A stretch of 64,000 nucleotides of DNA, taken from NCBI GenBank assembly GCA_038233215.1, contig JBBSML010000006.1, positions 44,562 to 108,561 on the forward strand, given 5' to 3'. Within the stretch, counting starts at the first letter, position 1; each line of letters begins with the position of its first letter. Below, in pieces: positions 1 to 9,509 of the stretch. The notes under the pieces are model-generated. The model was given only the letters and a program-made list of their open reading frames with translations. It made no database searches and was not told the origin of the DNA. This DNA comes from JACDBZ01 sp038233215. GTDB taxonomy: Bacteria > Chloroflexota > Limnocylindria > QHBO01. The translations under genes and the position numbers were made by a program.

Positions 1-701
1 AGGTCGTCGCTGTGACGAGCGTTCGTGGTGCGCTCGCCACGGAACGTCGGCGCGAAGAGCACGACCCGGTGTCCGGACGGGATTTCGTAGCGGCTGCGAA
101 TGGCGTTAGCTGAGCGTTCGCCCCACGCCGCGTCGAGCAGTGGATCCGCGCGCGGGACGCCGATACTCGAGCTGAAACGATGCAGCGGCTGGCGAAAAGC
201 CTCCGCGTAGTGCGGAGCCAGGCGCGCTGCGGAGACCAGGCACAGGTCGTAGTTGGCGTGGATGCGGACCCGGCGCAGCAGCGCCGCATCGGCCCCGAAG
301 GTTTTGCCGCCGAGGCTGTAGCCCATCTTCTTGAAGGCGCCGCTCGCGTGCCACGTCTGCACGATCATCGTGCCGCGCCGTGGCGTGATGGCATAGATTG
401 GGAAGTAGTAGTCGTCGACCACGAACAGCCGTGACGTGGCGAGTCGGTATCCGGCGATCACGGCGTGGAGGGCGGCACTGAACCGGCCCGCGAGTCCACC
501 GGCGGGTCGGTGGGCGAGGATCGATACCCGGATTGTTGGCGAGCGCCGAGCGATCTCCGACCGGATGGCTTCGAGATTCCCACCGATCGCGCGGGCGCTG
601 CCGGTCGCGAGCACGACCCGGCGTTCGAGCGGCCGTCGCGTCCCGAGCATGAAGCCCAACCGCACGAGCGCCATGCGCAGCACGATGAGCGCATCGGTCA
701 T
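1..701 (-). CDS. CDP-glycerol/ribitol phosphotransferase family protein, C-terminus cut by window edge
   Basis: About 233 residues are readable from the start at 701, and the frame stays open to the window edge. It belongs to the TagB/TagF-type CDP-alditol phosphotransferases, which transfer or polymerise glycerol- or ribitol-phosphate at the cytoplasmic membrane face. Seen: RLFVVDDYYFP, then VQTWHASGAFKKMGYS with the family His at about residue 118, then VLFAPTFRG near the end of the visible part. The DYSS region lies outside the window. The ATG at 701 overlaps the TGA of the upstream polymerase gene (698-700), an ATGA junction, so the two are translationally coupled. Glycerol versus ribitol specificity cannot be read from sequence. 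Confidence 0.88.
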   Translation of the reverse strand, partial: MTDALIVLRMALVRLGFMLGTRRPLERRVVLATGSARAIGGNLEAIRSEIARRSPTIRVSILAHRPAGGLAGRFSAALHAVIAGYRLATSRLFVVDDYYFPIYAITPRRGTMIVQTWHASGAFKKMGYSLGGKTFGADAALLRRVRIHANYDLCLVSAARLAPHYAEAFRQPLHRFSSSIGVPRADPLLDAAWGERSANAIRSRYEIPSGHRVVLFAPTFRGERTTNARHSDD

Positions 702-2329
702 GACAGGATCAGCTCGTCGATGATGCGGTCGGTCGCCGTGCCGTCTCCGTTCGGCAAGTGCCTGGCGGCGAACTGCGCGACCTTGTCGAGTTGGTAGTCA
801 TCACGCCGGATCGCGTCGAGCAGCTCGCCAAAGGTGCGCACGATGCGGCCGGGCACGAACTCCTCGTACGGCTCGTAGAAGTCGCGGGCCGCGATGTACT
901 CCTCGAGGTCGTAGGCGAAGAAGAGCATCGGTTTCCCGAGCGTTGAGTATTCGAAGACCAGTGATGAGTAGTCCGTGACAAGGAGATCGCTGATGAGGAG
1001 CAGGTCGTTGGTTTCCATGGGCAGGTCGCTGACATCCATCAGGCGGTCCCGGTACTCCCTGGGGATGTCAGCGCGGCTACGGACGAAGGGGTGCATCTTG
1101 ATGAGGAGCGTCGCATCGCGCTCCACGCACAGCGCATAGGCTGTTGCCAGGTCTATCACCTCGATGGGGTAGTGGGCGTAGCGAGCGCTTCTCCCGCGAA
1201 AGGTCGGCGCGAACAGGATGACCTCGCGGTCGCGCGTGCCGGGGATCGCATCGTAGGCGGCTTCGCGCCGTTCGGCCTGCCGGGACGGGTCGAGAAAGTC
1301 ATCCATGCGCGGGGTGCCGGTCGGAATGACCCGCTCGTCGGGGATGCCGAACGCTTCCGCGTAGAAGGGCACTTCGTGCCTGGAGCTGACGGTGGCGTGC
1401 GTGTAATTCTTGTGCACGCGGGAGTAGGGGTTTGGTCCCGACGACTTCCCTATGCGGCTGTATCCGACTGTCTTGAACGCGCCCCACGCGTGCCAGAGCT
1501 GGATGATCCGTTGGTCGGAGTGCCGTGGCAGCTGGTAGATGGCGGGCTGGTAGTCCTCGAGCAGGATCACATCGGCGCGTGCCAGCAACCAGACGAAGCG
1601 CGCGCGCTCGCGCAGTCCTCGTCGCGTCCGGATGCTTGCCTTGAAGATCATCTTGAGCTGATAGCTGCGCTCGAGGTTGCGCTCGAGAAGTCGATCATGG
1701 ACGAGCTTCAGGTTGCCGCTCAGCGCGGTGCGTGAGTCGGAGGTAAAGACGATCATCGGCCGACGGGCAGGCAGGCGGCGAAGGGCGCCCAAGAGCAACC
1801 GAAACAGGTGAAGCCACGCTTGTGTGGGTCGTTCCCGCAACCAGGGGATGAGCGTGCGAAGGGAGCGGGGCGAAGGCCGGTCAGGGGCCTTCGCCGAGAT
1901 CTCGAAGGCCAGCGGAGTCCGGTCTTCGGCTCTCGCAACCTTCACCCGGTAGACCGCGGCACCAGAGATGAATTCCCGGACCGGCTCCTCGCATGTGAAT
2001 GGGTCGGGGCCAGCCGGGATGGCAGTCCATTCGTGAGCCGCGTCCGGTCGGTGCAGCACGACATCCCACGTGCCCGGTGCGAGTGGCATCTGATCGAAAC
2101 CGACGAAGACATTGAACCGCACCAGTCGCTCGTCCGGTTCGATGGCGCCGACGACAGGTCGGGCCGGCAGCGTGGGTTGATGGCCATCCGCGTGGCGCAG
2201 GTGAACACTGCCCGCATGGAGTTCCTCTTCGCTGTCCTGCCGGCGTCGGATACGGAGAACGAGCTGAATGCGCTCCCAATGAACTTCGGTGACCTCGAGG
2301 CCCGAAGGCTCGAGGAGGGATGCGCTCAT
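698..2329 (-). CDS. CDP-glycerol/ribitol phosphotransferase (teichoic-acid polymerase family)
   Basis: A 543-residue protein of the TagF/TarL glycosyltransferase-B fold. Residues 1-190 form an accessory beta-rich region often found before the catalytic part. The catalytic part shows FTSDSRTALSGN, QLWHAWGAFKTVGYS with the family His at about 280, VILFAPTFRG, and VTDYSSLVFEY with TDYSS at about 452-456. It probably extends or primes a poly(alditol phosphate) on a lipid carrier at the inner membrane. The frame stays open up to 3451, but the extra 374 codons are the antisense of the IspD-SDR gene. The ATG at 2329, preceded by an AGGAG, is therefore chosen. It is divergent from the CDP-alditol synthase and overlaps the next polymerase by four bases. 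Confidence 0.9.
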   Translation of the reverse strand: MSASLLEPSGLEVTEVHWERIQLVLRIRRRQDSEEELHAGSVHLRHADGHQPTLPARPVVGAIEPDERLVRFNVFVGFDQMPLAPGTWDVVLHRPDAAHEWTAIPAGPDPFTCEEPVREFISGAAVYRVKVARAEDRTPLAFEISAKAPDRPSPRSLRTLIPWLRERPTQAWLHLFRLLLGALRRLPARRPMIVFTSDSRTALSGNLKLVHDRLLERNLERSYQLKMIFKASIRTRRGLRERARFVWLLARADVILLEDYQPAIYQLPRHSDQRIIQLWHAWGAFKTVGYSRIGKSSGPNPYSRVHKNYTHATVSSRHEVPFYAEAFGIPDERVIPTGTPRMDDFLDPSRQAERREAAYDAIPGTRDREVILFAPTFRGRSARYAHYPIEVIDLATAYALCVERDATLLIKMHPFVRSRADIPREYRDRLMDVSDLPMETNDLLLISDLLVTDYSSLVFEYSTLGKPMLFFAYDLEEYIAARDFYEPYEEFVPGRIVRTFGELLDAIRRDDYQLDKVAQFAARHLPNGDGTATDRIIDELILS

Positions 2330-2404
2330 GCCGATGCCGCTCCTGCACGGAACGCCAGATGCCGTAGTCTCTTGACGTTCATCACCCTCACTCCCTTGGA
2401 GTCC

Positions 2405-3775
2405 ATGCTCATCTGCGCAATCCTCCTGGCCGGAGGTGACGGGAACCGATTCGGGGGCGAGGTCCCCAAGCAGTTCCTGCGCCTCGCAGGCGAGGAGATC
2501 CTCCTCCGCAGCCTTCGGACGCTGGCCGCGGCAGAGATCGACCGGCTCGTCGTCGTCGCACATCCGCGCTGGCTGTCCGAGACCGAAAGCATTGTCCAGA
2601 CTGCCAATGTGAAGGTCCCCACCCGCATCGTGACGGGCGGATCGAGTCGTAATGAGAGTACGTGGAACGGCATCCTCGCGCTCGACGCTTCGGACGACGA
2701 TATCGTGCTCGTGCATGATGCTGTGCGGCCGTTGCTCCCGCTGGAGGTGCTGCGGCGTGCCATCGACCCCGTTGTCGAGGGCCTCGCCGACAGTACCGAT
2801 ACGGTCATTCCCAGCGCCGACACGCTGGTGGTGGTGGAAGGCGGCGTCGTGATCGAGATCCCAAACCGGGCGCGCTACCGTCGCGGTCAGACGCCACAGG
2901 TCTTCCGCAAGTCGGTTCTGGTTCAGGCGTACGAGGCCGCTGGTGCCGCAGGCGACATGACCGCAACCGATGACTGCAGCCTCGTTCTGCGCCACGTACC
3001 GGGCGCACGGATCCTTGCCGTGCCGGGCGACGAGATGAACATGAAGATCACCACGCGGCTGGACATGGTCCTCGCCGATCGAATGCTCCAGATGAAGACG
3101 CTCGAAGACGACCAGTCGGCGACGATCGGCGCCTCCCTTGACGACGCTCGGCTGCTCGTCGTGGGCGGGACGAACGGCATCGGCCGGTCCATCGCCGACG
3201 AGGCGACGCGACTTGGCGGCCGCGCCGAGGTCGCGGGGCGCTCGACCGGCCTCGACGTGCGGGACCGAGCAGGCGTGGATCGATGCGTTGACGACGTCGC
3301 CGATCGGCTTGGCGGGCTCGACCACGTGGTGGTCACGGCCGGCATCCTCAGGACCGGCACGGTCGCTGATGCGGATCCGGAGGACCTCAAGGAAGTGTTC
3401 GACGTCAATCTGGGCGGCACGCTGAACGTGGCCGCCGCCTCGTATCGCCACCTGCGTCAGAGCCGGGGATCACTCACCGTCTTCGCCTCAAGTTCTTTTA
3501 CCCGCGGGCGGGCCGATTACGTTGCCTACTCGGCCAGCAAGGCCGGAGTCGTGAACCTCGCCCAGGGCCTGGCCGAGGAGTGGCACGACGATGGGATCCG
3601 CGTCAACGCCGTGAGTCCCGAACGAACGGATACGCCTATGCGCCGGCTTGCCTTCCCGGAGGAGGCCCATGCGCTGCTGCTCACGCCCGAAGAGGTCGCG
3701 CGGGCCACCGTCCGGTTGTTGCGCTCCGAGCTGACCGGCCAGGTCCTCGACGTCCGACGTCATCTTGATCCGTAG
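2405..3775 (+). CDS. bifunctional D-ribitol-5-phosphate cytidylyltransferase / ribulose-5-phosphate reductase-like (IspD-SDR fusion)
   Basis: A 456-residue two-domain protein. Residues 1-235 are an IspD/TarI-type cytidylyltransferase: LLAGGDGNRFGG at 7-18, PKQF at 21-24, VHDAVRPLL, and TDDCSLV. Residues 250-456 are a short-chain dehydrogenase with GGTNGIG at 254-260 and the catalytic Y375-SAS-K379. The same domain order occurs in Haemophilus Bcs1/Acs1, which reduces ribulose 5-phosphate and activates ribitol 5-phosphate to CDP-ribitol. The neighbouring CDP-alditol polymerases support that role. A true IspD of isoprenoid synthesis would lack the SDR. The start ATG is preceded by GGAG, with a TTGACG about 35 bases upstream. 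Another CDP-alditol as product remains possible. Confidence 0.85.
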   Translation: MLICAILLAGGDGNRFGGEVPKQFLRLAGEEILLRSLRTLAAAEIDRLVVVAHPRWLSETESIVQTANVKVPTRIVTGGSSRNESTWNGILALDASDDDIVLVHDAVRPLLPLEVLRRAIDPVVEGLADSTDTVIPSADTLVVVEGGVVIEIPNRARYRRGQTPQVFRKSVLVQAYEAAGAAGDMTATDDCSLVLRHVPGARILAVPGDEMNMKITTRLDMVLADRMLQMKTLEDDQSATIGASLDDARLLVVGGTNGIGRSIADEATRLGGRAEVAGRSTGLDVRDRAGVDRCVDDVADRLGGLDHVVVTAGILRTGTVADADPEDLKEVFDVNLGGTLNVAAASYRHLRQSRGSLTVFASSSFTRGRADYVAYSASKAGVVNLAQGLAEEWHDDGIRVNAVSPERTDTPMRRLAFPEEAHALLLTPEEVARATVRLLRSELTGQVLDVRRHLDP

Positions 3776-3805
3776 CTCGTTGATGCGCGCTCCGTTCGAC
3801 GGCCG

Positions 3806-4978
3806 ATGAACTGGCTGGAGTACCTGCTCTCCGCGGCAATGCTGCGCTGGCTTCGACTTGTCTTCTCCGTCCTGCGGGTTCGCCACGAACGTGTGGTGCT
3901 CGCTTCGGCGCGGCACGCCCAGCTCGAGGGGAACCTGCGCCATCTGTATGCTGCGATGCAGCTAGCGCGCCCCGACCTCGACTACGTGCTCCTGCTGGAG
4001 CCGTACAGTTATCGGTTCTTCGGGAAGCTCGTATATCTCCTACGGTTGACTCGGGGTATGTACTACCTGTGCACCTCGCGCCTGTTTATCGTAGATAACG
4101 CGTACTTCCCGGTTCACATCGCGCCGCACCGACGCGAGACCACGGTGGTGCAGGTCTGGCATGCGGCGGGCGCGCTCAAGCGGTTTGGCCTTGCTTCGAA
4201 GGTTCCGCCTCAGCAACCTGAGCGGCGTTTCCTGCACCGCAACTACGACTATGTGATTGCGAGTTCTGAGACGACGCGGGCCGCGTACGCCAGGGCGCTG
4301 CGTACACCGATCGAGTGCGTCCTGCCACTCGGATCGCCACGGACCGACCTCTTCTTTGACCAGCCGGCCATGGCCGCGACGCGGCGGCGGCTCCTGGAAC
4401 GGCACCCGGAGCTGGAGGGTCGCCGCGTCGTGCTCCATGCCCCCACATTCCGCGGACGCGGGGAGCAAAAGCGATTCGCCTCCGGCCTCGACGCTGAGCG
4501 GCTTCGGAAGCTCCTCCCGTCATCCCATGCACTCGTGCTCAAGGCGCACCCGAACTTGCACCAGAGGCCGAATGGCTCCTGGCGGGCGTACGACGCGATC
4601 ATGGACCCGGCCACCGAGATCAATGACATCTTCACGATCACCGACATCCTCGTCACCGACTACTCCTCGGTCGTGTTTGACTGGGCACTGTTGCGCCGTC
4701 CGCTCGTCCTCTTCGTTCCCGATTTGCCCGAGTACCAGGTCGATCCAGGCATGTTCATCGACTATCGGACCGACATGATCGGTACTCACGCTATCGATAC
4801 CGACGGCGTGGCCACCGCCATCAGGGCCGGCGACTTTGACCTGTCGGGCTACGACGCGTTCATCGATCGTCACCTCGGCACAGCCCATGGCGACGTGAGC
4901 AAGCGCTTTGCCAAACGCTTCCTCGGCGATCTCGGCAGGCGAAGTGATAGGCTTCGCCCCAATGTCAGCCAGGAGTGA
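3806..4978 (+). CDS. CDP-glycerol/ribitol phosphotransferase family protein
   Basis: A compact 390-residue TagB/TagF-class enzyme without accessory domain, likely a primase or polymerase for alditol-phosphate. Visible are RLFIVDNAYFP, VVQVWHAAGALKRFG with His119, VVLHAPTFRG, LKAHPNL, and LVTDYSSVVFDW with TDYSS at 284-288. It begins 30 bases after the IspD-SDR gene on the same strand and overlaps the start of the exporter permease by 17 bases. This suggests one transcript for precursor synthesis, polymerisation and export. The fold binds the membrane peripherally through basic patches; the N-terminal MNWLEYLLSAAMLRWLRLVF may be an amphipathic anchor. Confidence 0.88.
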   Translation: MNWLEYLLSAAMLRWLRLVFSVLRVRHERVVLASARHAQLEGNLRHLYAAMQLARPDLDYVLLLEPYSYRFFGKLVYLLRLTRGMYYLCTSRLFIVDNAYFPVHIAPHRRETTVVQVWHAAGALKRFGLASKVPPQQPERRFLHRNYDYVIASSETTRAAYARALRTPIECVLPLGSPRTDLFFDQPAMAATRRRLLERHPELEGRRVVLHAPTFRGRGEQKRFASGLDAERLRKLLPSSHALVLKAHPNLHQRPNGSWRAYDAIMDPATEINDIFTITDILVTDYSSVVFDWALLRRPLVLFVPDLPEYQVDPGMFIDYRTDMIGTHAIDTDGVATAIRAGDFDLSGYDAFIDRHLGTAHGDVSKRFAKRFLGDLGRRSDRLRPNVSQE

Positions 4979-5846
4979 GGCACCGGCGACCTTTGTCGCC
5001 GGTGCCGCGAAGCCCAGTCCCCTGACCCTCATCATTCAGGCAGTCAACGACATCGTATCGCGCCGGCGCCTGGTTCGATATCTCGTTCAGGCCGAGATCC
5101 GCAAGCGCGGGGTCAACACGCTTCTGGGCAACGTTTGGTGGGTGCTCGATCCGCTGCTCTCCATGGCGGTCTATGTCGTCCTCGTCACGGTGATTCGGAC
5201 GCAAGCGGTCCCGGATTTCCCGGTCTTTGTTCTCGCCGCCGTGCTGCCTTGGAAGTGGTTCACCTCGGTGGTCGGTGACGCCACGAACTCGGTGGTCGGT
5301 CAGCACCGTCTGGTGAAGCAGATCGCCTTTCCCAAGATCGTGCTGCCGGTTGCCGCTACCACGGCTGGGGTCGTGGGATTCACCTTCGGTCTCGTGCCAC
5401 TGTTCGGCCTGATGCTGCTCTTTCCGGATCGGCTTTCCCCGTTCATCCTGCTTATCCCGGTCATCGCCGCCGTGCAGTACGTGTTCACGCTGGCCGCCGC
5501 AATTCTCGTGGCTGCGGCAAATGTGTTCTTCCGGGACCTTGGGAACGTGGTCGGCCATGTCCTACGGCTGTGGTTCTACCTGTCGCCGGGCCTTTACAGT
5601 CTGGATCAGCTCGAAGGGCTGAACGTCATGCAAGCAAACCCATGGCTGATCACCGTGGCGGGGCTCAACCCCATTGCGATCCTGTTTGAGTCATATCGCG
5701 CTGTTATTTACGGCAGCCAGGATGGCGCGCACCTACTTCCGGATTGGATGGCGCTCGCCTGGCTGCTCCTCGGCAGCCTCATCTTCCTTGCGGTGTCGAG
5801 CGTCATCTTCAAGCGCCTCGAGCGCGACTTCGCGAAGGTCCTGTGA
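4962..5846 (+). CDS. ABC-2 type polysaccharide/teichoic acid exporter permease (TagG/Wzm-like)
   Basis: A 294-residue integral membrane protein of the ABC-2 permease class, with about six hydrophobic segments between residues 45 and 285. It carries the family sequence LLGNVWWVLDPLL before the first membrane span and ends in RLERDFAKVL, typical of Wzm/TagG. It should form the membrane channel that moves the lipid-linked polymer outward together with the ATPase encoded next. The frame can start 18 codons earlier at 4908, but that part overlaps the upstream gene; ATG 4962 gives a shorter overlap. The stop TGA overlaps the ATG of the ATPase gene by one base. Confidence 0.92.
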   Translation: MSARSEAPATFVAGAAKPSPLTLIIQAVNDIVSRRRLVRYLVQAEIRKRGVNTLLGNVWWVLDPLLSMAVYVVLVTVIRTQAVPDFPVFVLAAVLPWKWFTSVVGDATNSVVGQHRLVKQIAFPKIVLPVAATTAGVVGFTFGLVPLFGLMLLFPDRLSPFILLIPVIAAVQYVFTLAAAILVAAANVFFRDLGNVVGHVLRLWFYLSPGLYSLDQLEGLNVMQANPWLITVAGLNPIAILFESYRAVIYGSQDGAHLLPDWMALAWLLLGSLIFLAVSSVIFKRLERDFAKVL

Positions 5847-6658
5847 TGGTAACCGACGGCTTCGCGATCGTGGCGGAGAATTTGGGCGTGCAGTACAGCC
5901 TGCGCTTTCATCGCAAGCAATCGGTCCAGCGTACGTTGAGCAATTTCCTGTCACGCGACCGGAACGAGCCATTCTGGGCATTGCGTAACGTGAACCTCCG
6001 CGTGACTCACGGAGAGTCGCTCGCGGTCATCGGCCCGAACGGGGCCGGGAAGAGCACGCTGCTTCAGGTTCTCGCCGGAATCATCAGCCCGTCGGAGGGG
6101 CGCATCCAGGCGAGCGGTCAAATCTCGGGTCTGTTGACCCTGGGAGCCGGCTTCGACGTCGATCTCACCGGGCGCGAGAACATCCTCCTCGCGGGCGCAT
6201 TCCTCGGCCTCGATGATCGTCTGACTCGTGAGCTGCTGCCCGGAATCGTGGAGTATGCCGATCTTGGACAGTTCATCGACGCGCCACTGAAGGTCTACTC
6301 CTCGGGCATGCGGGCTCGCCTCGGATTCGCGATTGCCACCTCGGTCGACCCTGACATCCTTCTCCTGGACGAGGTGCTCTCCACCGGTGACGCAACCTTT
6401 CGCGCCAAGTCCAAGGCCCGCGTCCTCCAGCTGGTCCGTGATGCCAAGGCGGTTGTCCTTGTGACGCACGACATGAGCTGGGTCAAGGAATATTGCAACC
6501 GCGCCATCCTTATCGAGGGCGGGCGCGTGGTCATCGAGGGTGAGCCTGATGATGTGGTAGACACGCATGGGCGCAACACGGAAGAATTTCGCCGGCGCAA
6601 GGCGGAAGAGGCCAGGGCGGCGGGCCTGGAGCCCGTCATCGCCGCCCGGCGACGGTGA
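5846..6658 (+). CDS. ABC transporter ATP-binding protein of polysaccharide/teichoic acid export (TagH/Wzt-like)
   Basis: A 270-residue ATPase. Walker A GPNGAGKST is at 63-71, the signature appears as the degenerate YSSGMRARLGFA typical of TagH/Wzt, Walker B is ILLLDEVLSTGD with D175-E176, and the switch His sits in VLVTHDMSW. The signature's resemblance to export systems and the adjacent ABC-2 permease identify it as the motor for polymer export. No carbohydrate-binding C-terminal domain of the long Wzt type is present. The longer frame from 5744 overlaps the permease; TGATG coupling at 5844-5848 marks the start. A diverged copy of its C-terminus recurs at 16183-16518. Confidence 0.93.
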   Translation: MVTDGFAIVAENLGVQYSLRFHRKQSVQRTLSNFLSRDRNEPFWALRNVNLRVTHGESLAVIGPNGAGKSTLLQVLAGIISPSEGRIQASGQISGLLTLGAGFDVDLTGRENILLAGAFLGLDDRLTRELLPGIVEYADLGQFIDAPLKVYSSGMRARLGFAIATSVDPDILLLDEVLSTGDATFRAKSKARVLQLVRDAKAVVLVTHDMSWVKEYCNRAILIEGGRVVIEGEPDDVVDTHGRNTEEFRRRKAEEARAAGLEPVIAARRR

Positions 6659-6812
6659 TTGTGGTGCATGGTCGATGTTCACATCCGGCCTTTGGCGATG
6701 GCGTGTCCGATGCATACTCAATGCGGTTGAGCATCCGGCCAAGCCGGACAGACGAGGAGACCGCGGCGCCGCCCGACGGTCCTCGAGCGGATTTTCGACC
6801 CGGAGATCGCAA
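6659..6812 (+). promoter_or_regulatory. leader with possible promoter and hairpins before the polymerase giants
   Basis: This 154-base gap follows the exporter genes. TTGGCG at 6692-6697 and an extended TGCATACT (-10 CATACT at 6713-6718) lie 15 bases apart, a slightly short spacing. Then come CTCAA-N5-TTGAG (6717-6731) and a tight hairpin TCCGGC-CAA-GCCGGA at 6734-6748. A GGAGA at about 6802-6806 stands six bases before TTG 6813. It could be an internal promoter; there is no run of T for termination. Confidence 0.35.
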
Positions 6813-9509
6813 TTGACCGTGCGTGACTTTTCGGATTCTGAGGCACCAATCGAATTCTCAATCGTGACCGCCGTGTACAACGTGGCGCGACACCTCGGCG
6901 AGTTTATCGAGTCGATCGAGGCGCAGGTCATCGCTCGTAATCGGTTCGAGGTCATAGCCATCGACGATGGGTCAACCGACGACTCCCTCGCCATCCTGCG
7001 CGTCTGGGAGGAACGCTGGCCCGGATTCGTGACCGTCATCACCACGGACAACGTCGGCCGGGCCGTCGCCCGCAACACCGGGTTGGATGCTGCCCGCGGC
7101 CGTTGGGTCACATTCCCGGAACCTGATGATGTCATCGGGCCGGGGTATCTCGGCCAGGTGGCGACCTTCCTGGAGGAGAACGAGCCCACCACTCTGCTCG
7201 CCACCAATCGCCTCATTTTGGATCGTGCAAGTGCGACGGTGACTGACACGCACCCGCTGCGGCGCCATTTCCGGCATGGAGTCCGCGTGCGCAACATCGA
7301 AGAGTACCCTGACCACTTTCACGACAGCGTGGCGGACGCGTTTTTCCCAACCGACCGCCTGCGGAGCGAGGATCTTCGGTTCAACGCCACCGTCGGGCCA
7401 AGCTTCGAGGAAGGGCACTTCTGCGCTCAATACCTGCTTCGGAGCGAACGCCCGGCCATCGGGTTTCTCCCCGAAGCTCATTACCATCGCCGCGTTCGAC
7501 TGGATTCGACCTCAAACCCGCAGAGTGCCATGGCGCATCCTCAGCGCTATATCCGGGTGCTGCGGCATGGGTTCCTGGACCTCCTCAGCCAGGGTGCCGC
7601 ACGCATCGGACGACGGCATGCGCCGGAGTGGCTGCAGAACCTTGTTCTCTACGAGCTGTCCTGGTATTTCACATCGCGCGACGCCGATGCCGGCGCGGTC
7701 GCCGAGGCCGATGATGAGGCGTCAGACGAGATTCATGGGCTGATGGCCGAGATTCTTGGGCACATCTCGAAGGATACGATCGCAGGCTTCTCCGTGCGCC
7801 CCACGACGCCCGCGTGGAGGGACTTCCTGCTTCAGGCCTACGAGCCCGGCGGCTGGCGCGCGACCTTCGGCCATGTCGCTCGCCTTGATCCAGATCAGGC
7901 GCTCGTAAAGCTCACTTATCGGTTCACCGGTGAGCCGCCAGTCGAGGAGCTCTTCAGCGGGGGGGAGGTTGTCTCACCGACGCACTCGAAGACGCGTGAC
8001 ATAGCCTACTTCGGGCGGGTGCTGATGTACGAGCGTGTTCTCTGGCTTTCGGCCCGCCAGTTCATTCGCCTTCGTCTCGATGGCCGTGACATGGATCTCC
8101 AGTTCGTTATTCCGAAACGGATCCACTCGCTCCAGCCGGGTACGATCAAACGGAACCTGCATCCGAGGGCGAGGGCGATGGCGACGGCCCGGCGGCGCGA
8201 ACCGCGCCGGCGATGGTCAACCGACCGAGTGCTCCTGCGCCTGGCTCGCACGCGGCTTGTGCGTTATTTCTTCGGTGATGCATGGGTGCTGATGGATCGC
8301 ATCACGGATGCTGGAGACAACGCCGAGCGCCTGTTCCACTACCTGCGCCGATCCAGGCGCCGGATCAACGCATGGTTTGTGGTCGAAGGCGGTAGTTCCG
8401 ACTGGCATCGGCTCCGAAAACAGGGCTATCTGCGGGTCGTGCCACATGGTTCATTCCGATGGAAGTTGTTGATGGCGAACTGCCGCCACCTCATCTCGTC
8501 GCATGTCAGTCCACCCGTTATGCGACCACCCGCACTGGTGCCCCTGATGGAGCCCACTTGGAGATTTACGTTCCTGCAGCACGGTGTGATCCACACCAAC
8601 CTTTCTCGGTGGCTCAACATCAAGCCGATCGATGTCTTCATCACCAGTTCCTCCCAGGAGTACGTATCGATCGCGGGGGACCACACCCCGTACGCCTTCA
8701 CCACGAAGGAAGTCAAGCTCACGGGCCTCCCGCGCTGGGACCGCCTCCGCAAGATCAGCCTGAGCGTCCCGGACGAGCGGCGTGATCTTGTCCTTGTCAT
8801 GCCGACATGGCGCTCCGGCCTTGTTCCATTGCTCATGCCCAAGTCCCAACGGCGGGCGATCGACCCCGAGTTCTACTCCTCCGAGTACGCCATCAACTGG
8901 ATGAACCTCGTTAAGTCTTCCGACCTTCTCGAGGCGTGCGCTCAGCAAGATCTGACCATCGGATTCCTTCCTCATCCGAACGTCCAGCCGGCGCTGTCCG
9001 GCATGGACCTTCCGCCCCAAGTGCTCCCACTGACGTTCGCTGACAATGACGTGCAACAACTGTTCGCGCGCGCGGCCGTGTTCATTACCGATTACTCCTC
9101 GGTCGCCTTCGATGCCGCCTACATCAACCGGCCGGTGGTGTACTTCCAATTCGACCGCGACACCTTCCTCGGGGGAGAACACCATGGTCGTCACGGCTAT
9201 TTTGAGTACGAGCGCGACGGGTTCGGTCCCGTCGCGCAAACGCTCGAAGAGGCGATCCGCGTGATCCTCGACACCATCCAAGCCGGTCGCTCGCCGTCAC
9301 CGATGTACCAGGCCCGGATTGATGCAACATTCCCGCTTCGTGATGGCAGATGCTGCAAACGAGTGGTGGACGAGATCAAGCGGTCAACCCGCCCGGTTCG
9401 TCCTCCAGTCGCGATGATCCCGATCCCCACTCCGCTGGTGTCGGACCGGCCATTGGATGACCCATCGAGGATCGCTCATGGCACAGACGCCGTTGAGGGG
9501 GTCGGTTGA
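6813..9509 (+). CDS. GT2 glycosyltransferase fused to CDP-alditol phosphotransferase (teichoic-type polymerase)
   Basis: An 898-residue bifunctional protein. Residues 10-230 are a GT-A family-2 glycosyltransferase (FSIVTAVYNVARHL; IDDGS at 50-54). Residues 230-480 form a linker region of unknown function. Residues 480-880 are a TagF-like polymerase with WVLMDRITDAGDNAE, FLQHGVIHTNLSRW (His590 in place of the usual TWHG motif), VLVMPTWRSG, and FITDYSSVAFDAAY with TDYSS at 759-763. The likely role is alternating sugar transfer and alditol-phosphate addition on a repeat-unit polymer. Start: TTG 6813 has a GGAGA six bases upstream; GTG 6819 is the alternative, and the longer frame from 6567 overlaps the ATPase gene. 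It ends TTGA-overlapped with its paralogue. Confidence 0.87.
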   Translation: MTVRDFSDSEAPIEFSIVTAVYNVARHLGEFIESIEAQVIARNRFEVIAIDDGSTDDSLAILRVWEERWPGFVTVITTDNVGRAVARNTGLDAARGRWVTFPEPDDVIGPGYLGQVATFLEENEPTTLLATNRLILDRASATVTDTHPLRRHFRHGVRVRNIEEYPDHFHDSVADAFFPTDRLRSEDLRFNATVGPSFEEGHFCAQYLLRSERPAIGFLPEAHYHRRVRLDSTSNPQSAMAHPQRYIRVLRHGFLDLLSQGAARIGRRHAPEWLQNLVLYELSWYFTSRDADAGAVAEADDEASDEIHGLMAEILGHISKDTIAGFSVRPTTPAWRDFLLQAYEPGGWRATFGHVARLDPDQALVKLTYRFTGEPPVEELFSGGEVVSPTHSKTRDIAYFGRVLMYERVLWLSARQFIRLRLDGRDMDLQFVIPKRIHSLQPGTIKRNLHPRARAMATARRREPRRRWSTDRVLLRLARTRLVRYFFGDAWVLMDRITDAGDNAERLFHYLRRSRRRINAWFVVEGGSSDWHRLRKQGYLRVVPHGSFRWKLLMANCRHLISSHVSPPVMRPPALVPLMEPTWRFTFLQHGVIHTNLSRWLNIKPIDVFITSSSQEYVSIAGDHTPYAFTTKEVKLTGLPRWDRLRKISLSVPDERRDLVLVMPTWRSGLVPLLMPKSQRRAIDPEFYSSEYAINWMNLVKSSDLLEACAQQDLTIGFLPHPNVQPALSGMDLPPQVLPLTFADNDVQQLFARAAVFITDYSSVAFDAAYINRPVVYFQFDRDTFLGGEHHGRHGYFEYERDGFGPVAQTLEEAIRVILDTIQAGRSPSPMYQARIDATFPLRDGRCCKRVVDEIKRSTRPVRPPVAMIPIPTPLVSDRPLDDPSRIAHGTDAVEGVG

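Noticed and set aside
2330..3451. Long open minus-strand extension (374 codons) of the 698-2329 polymerase
   Set aside because: It is exactly antisense to the IspD-SDR gene, whose motifs are unmistakable; the extension reads as shadow sequence.
5951..7297. 448-codon minus-strand frame
   Set aside because: Antisense to the exporter ATPase and the first GT2-polymerase gene; no recognisable domain.
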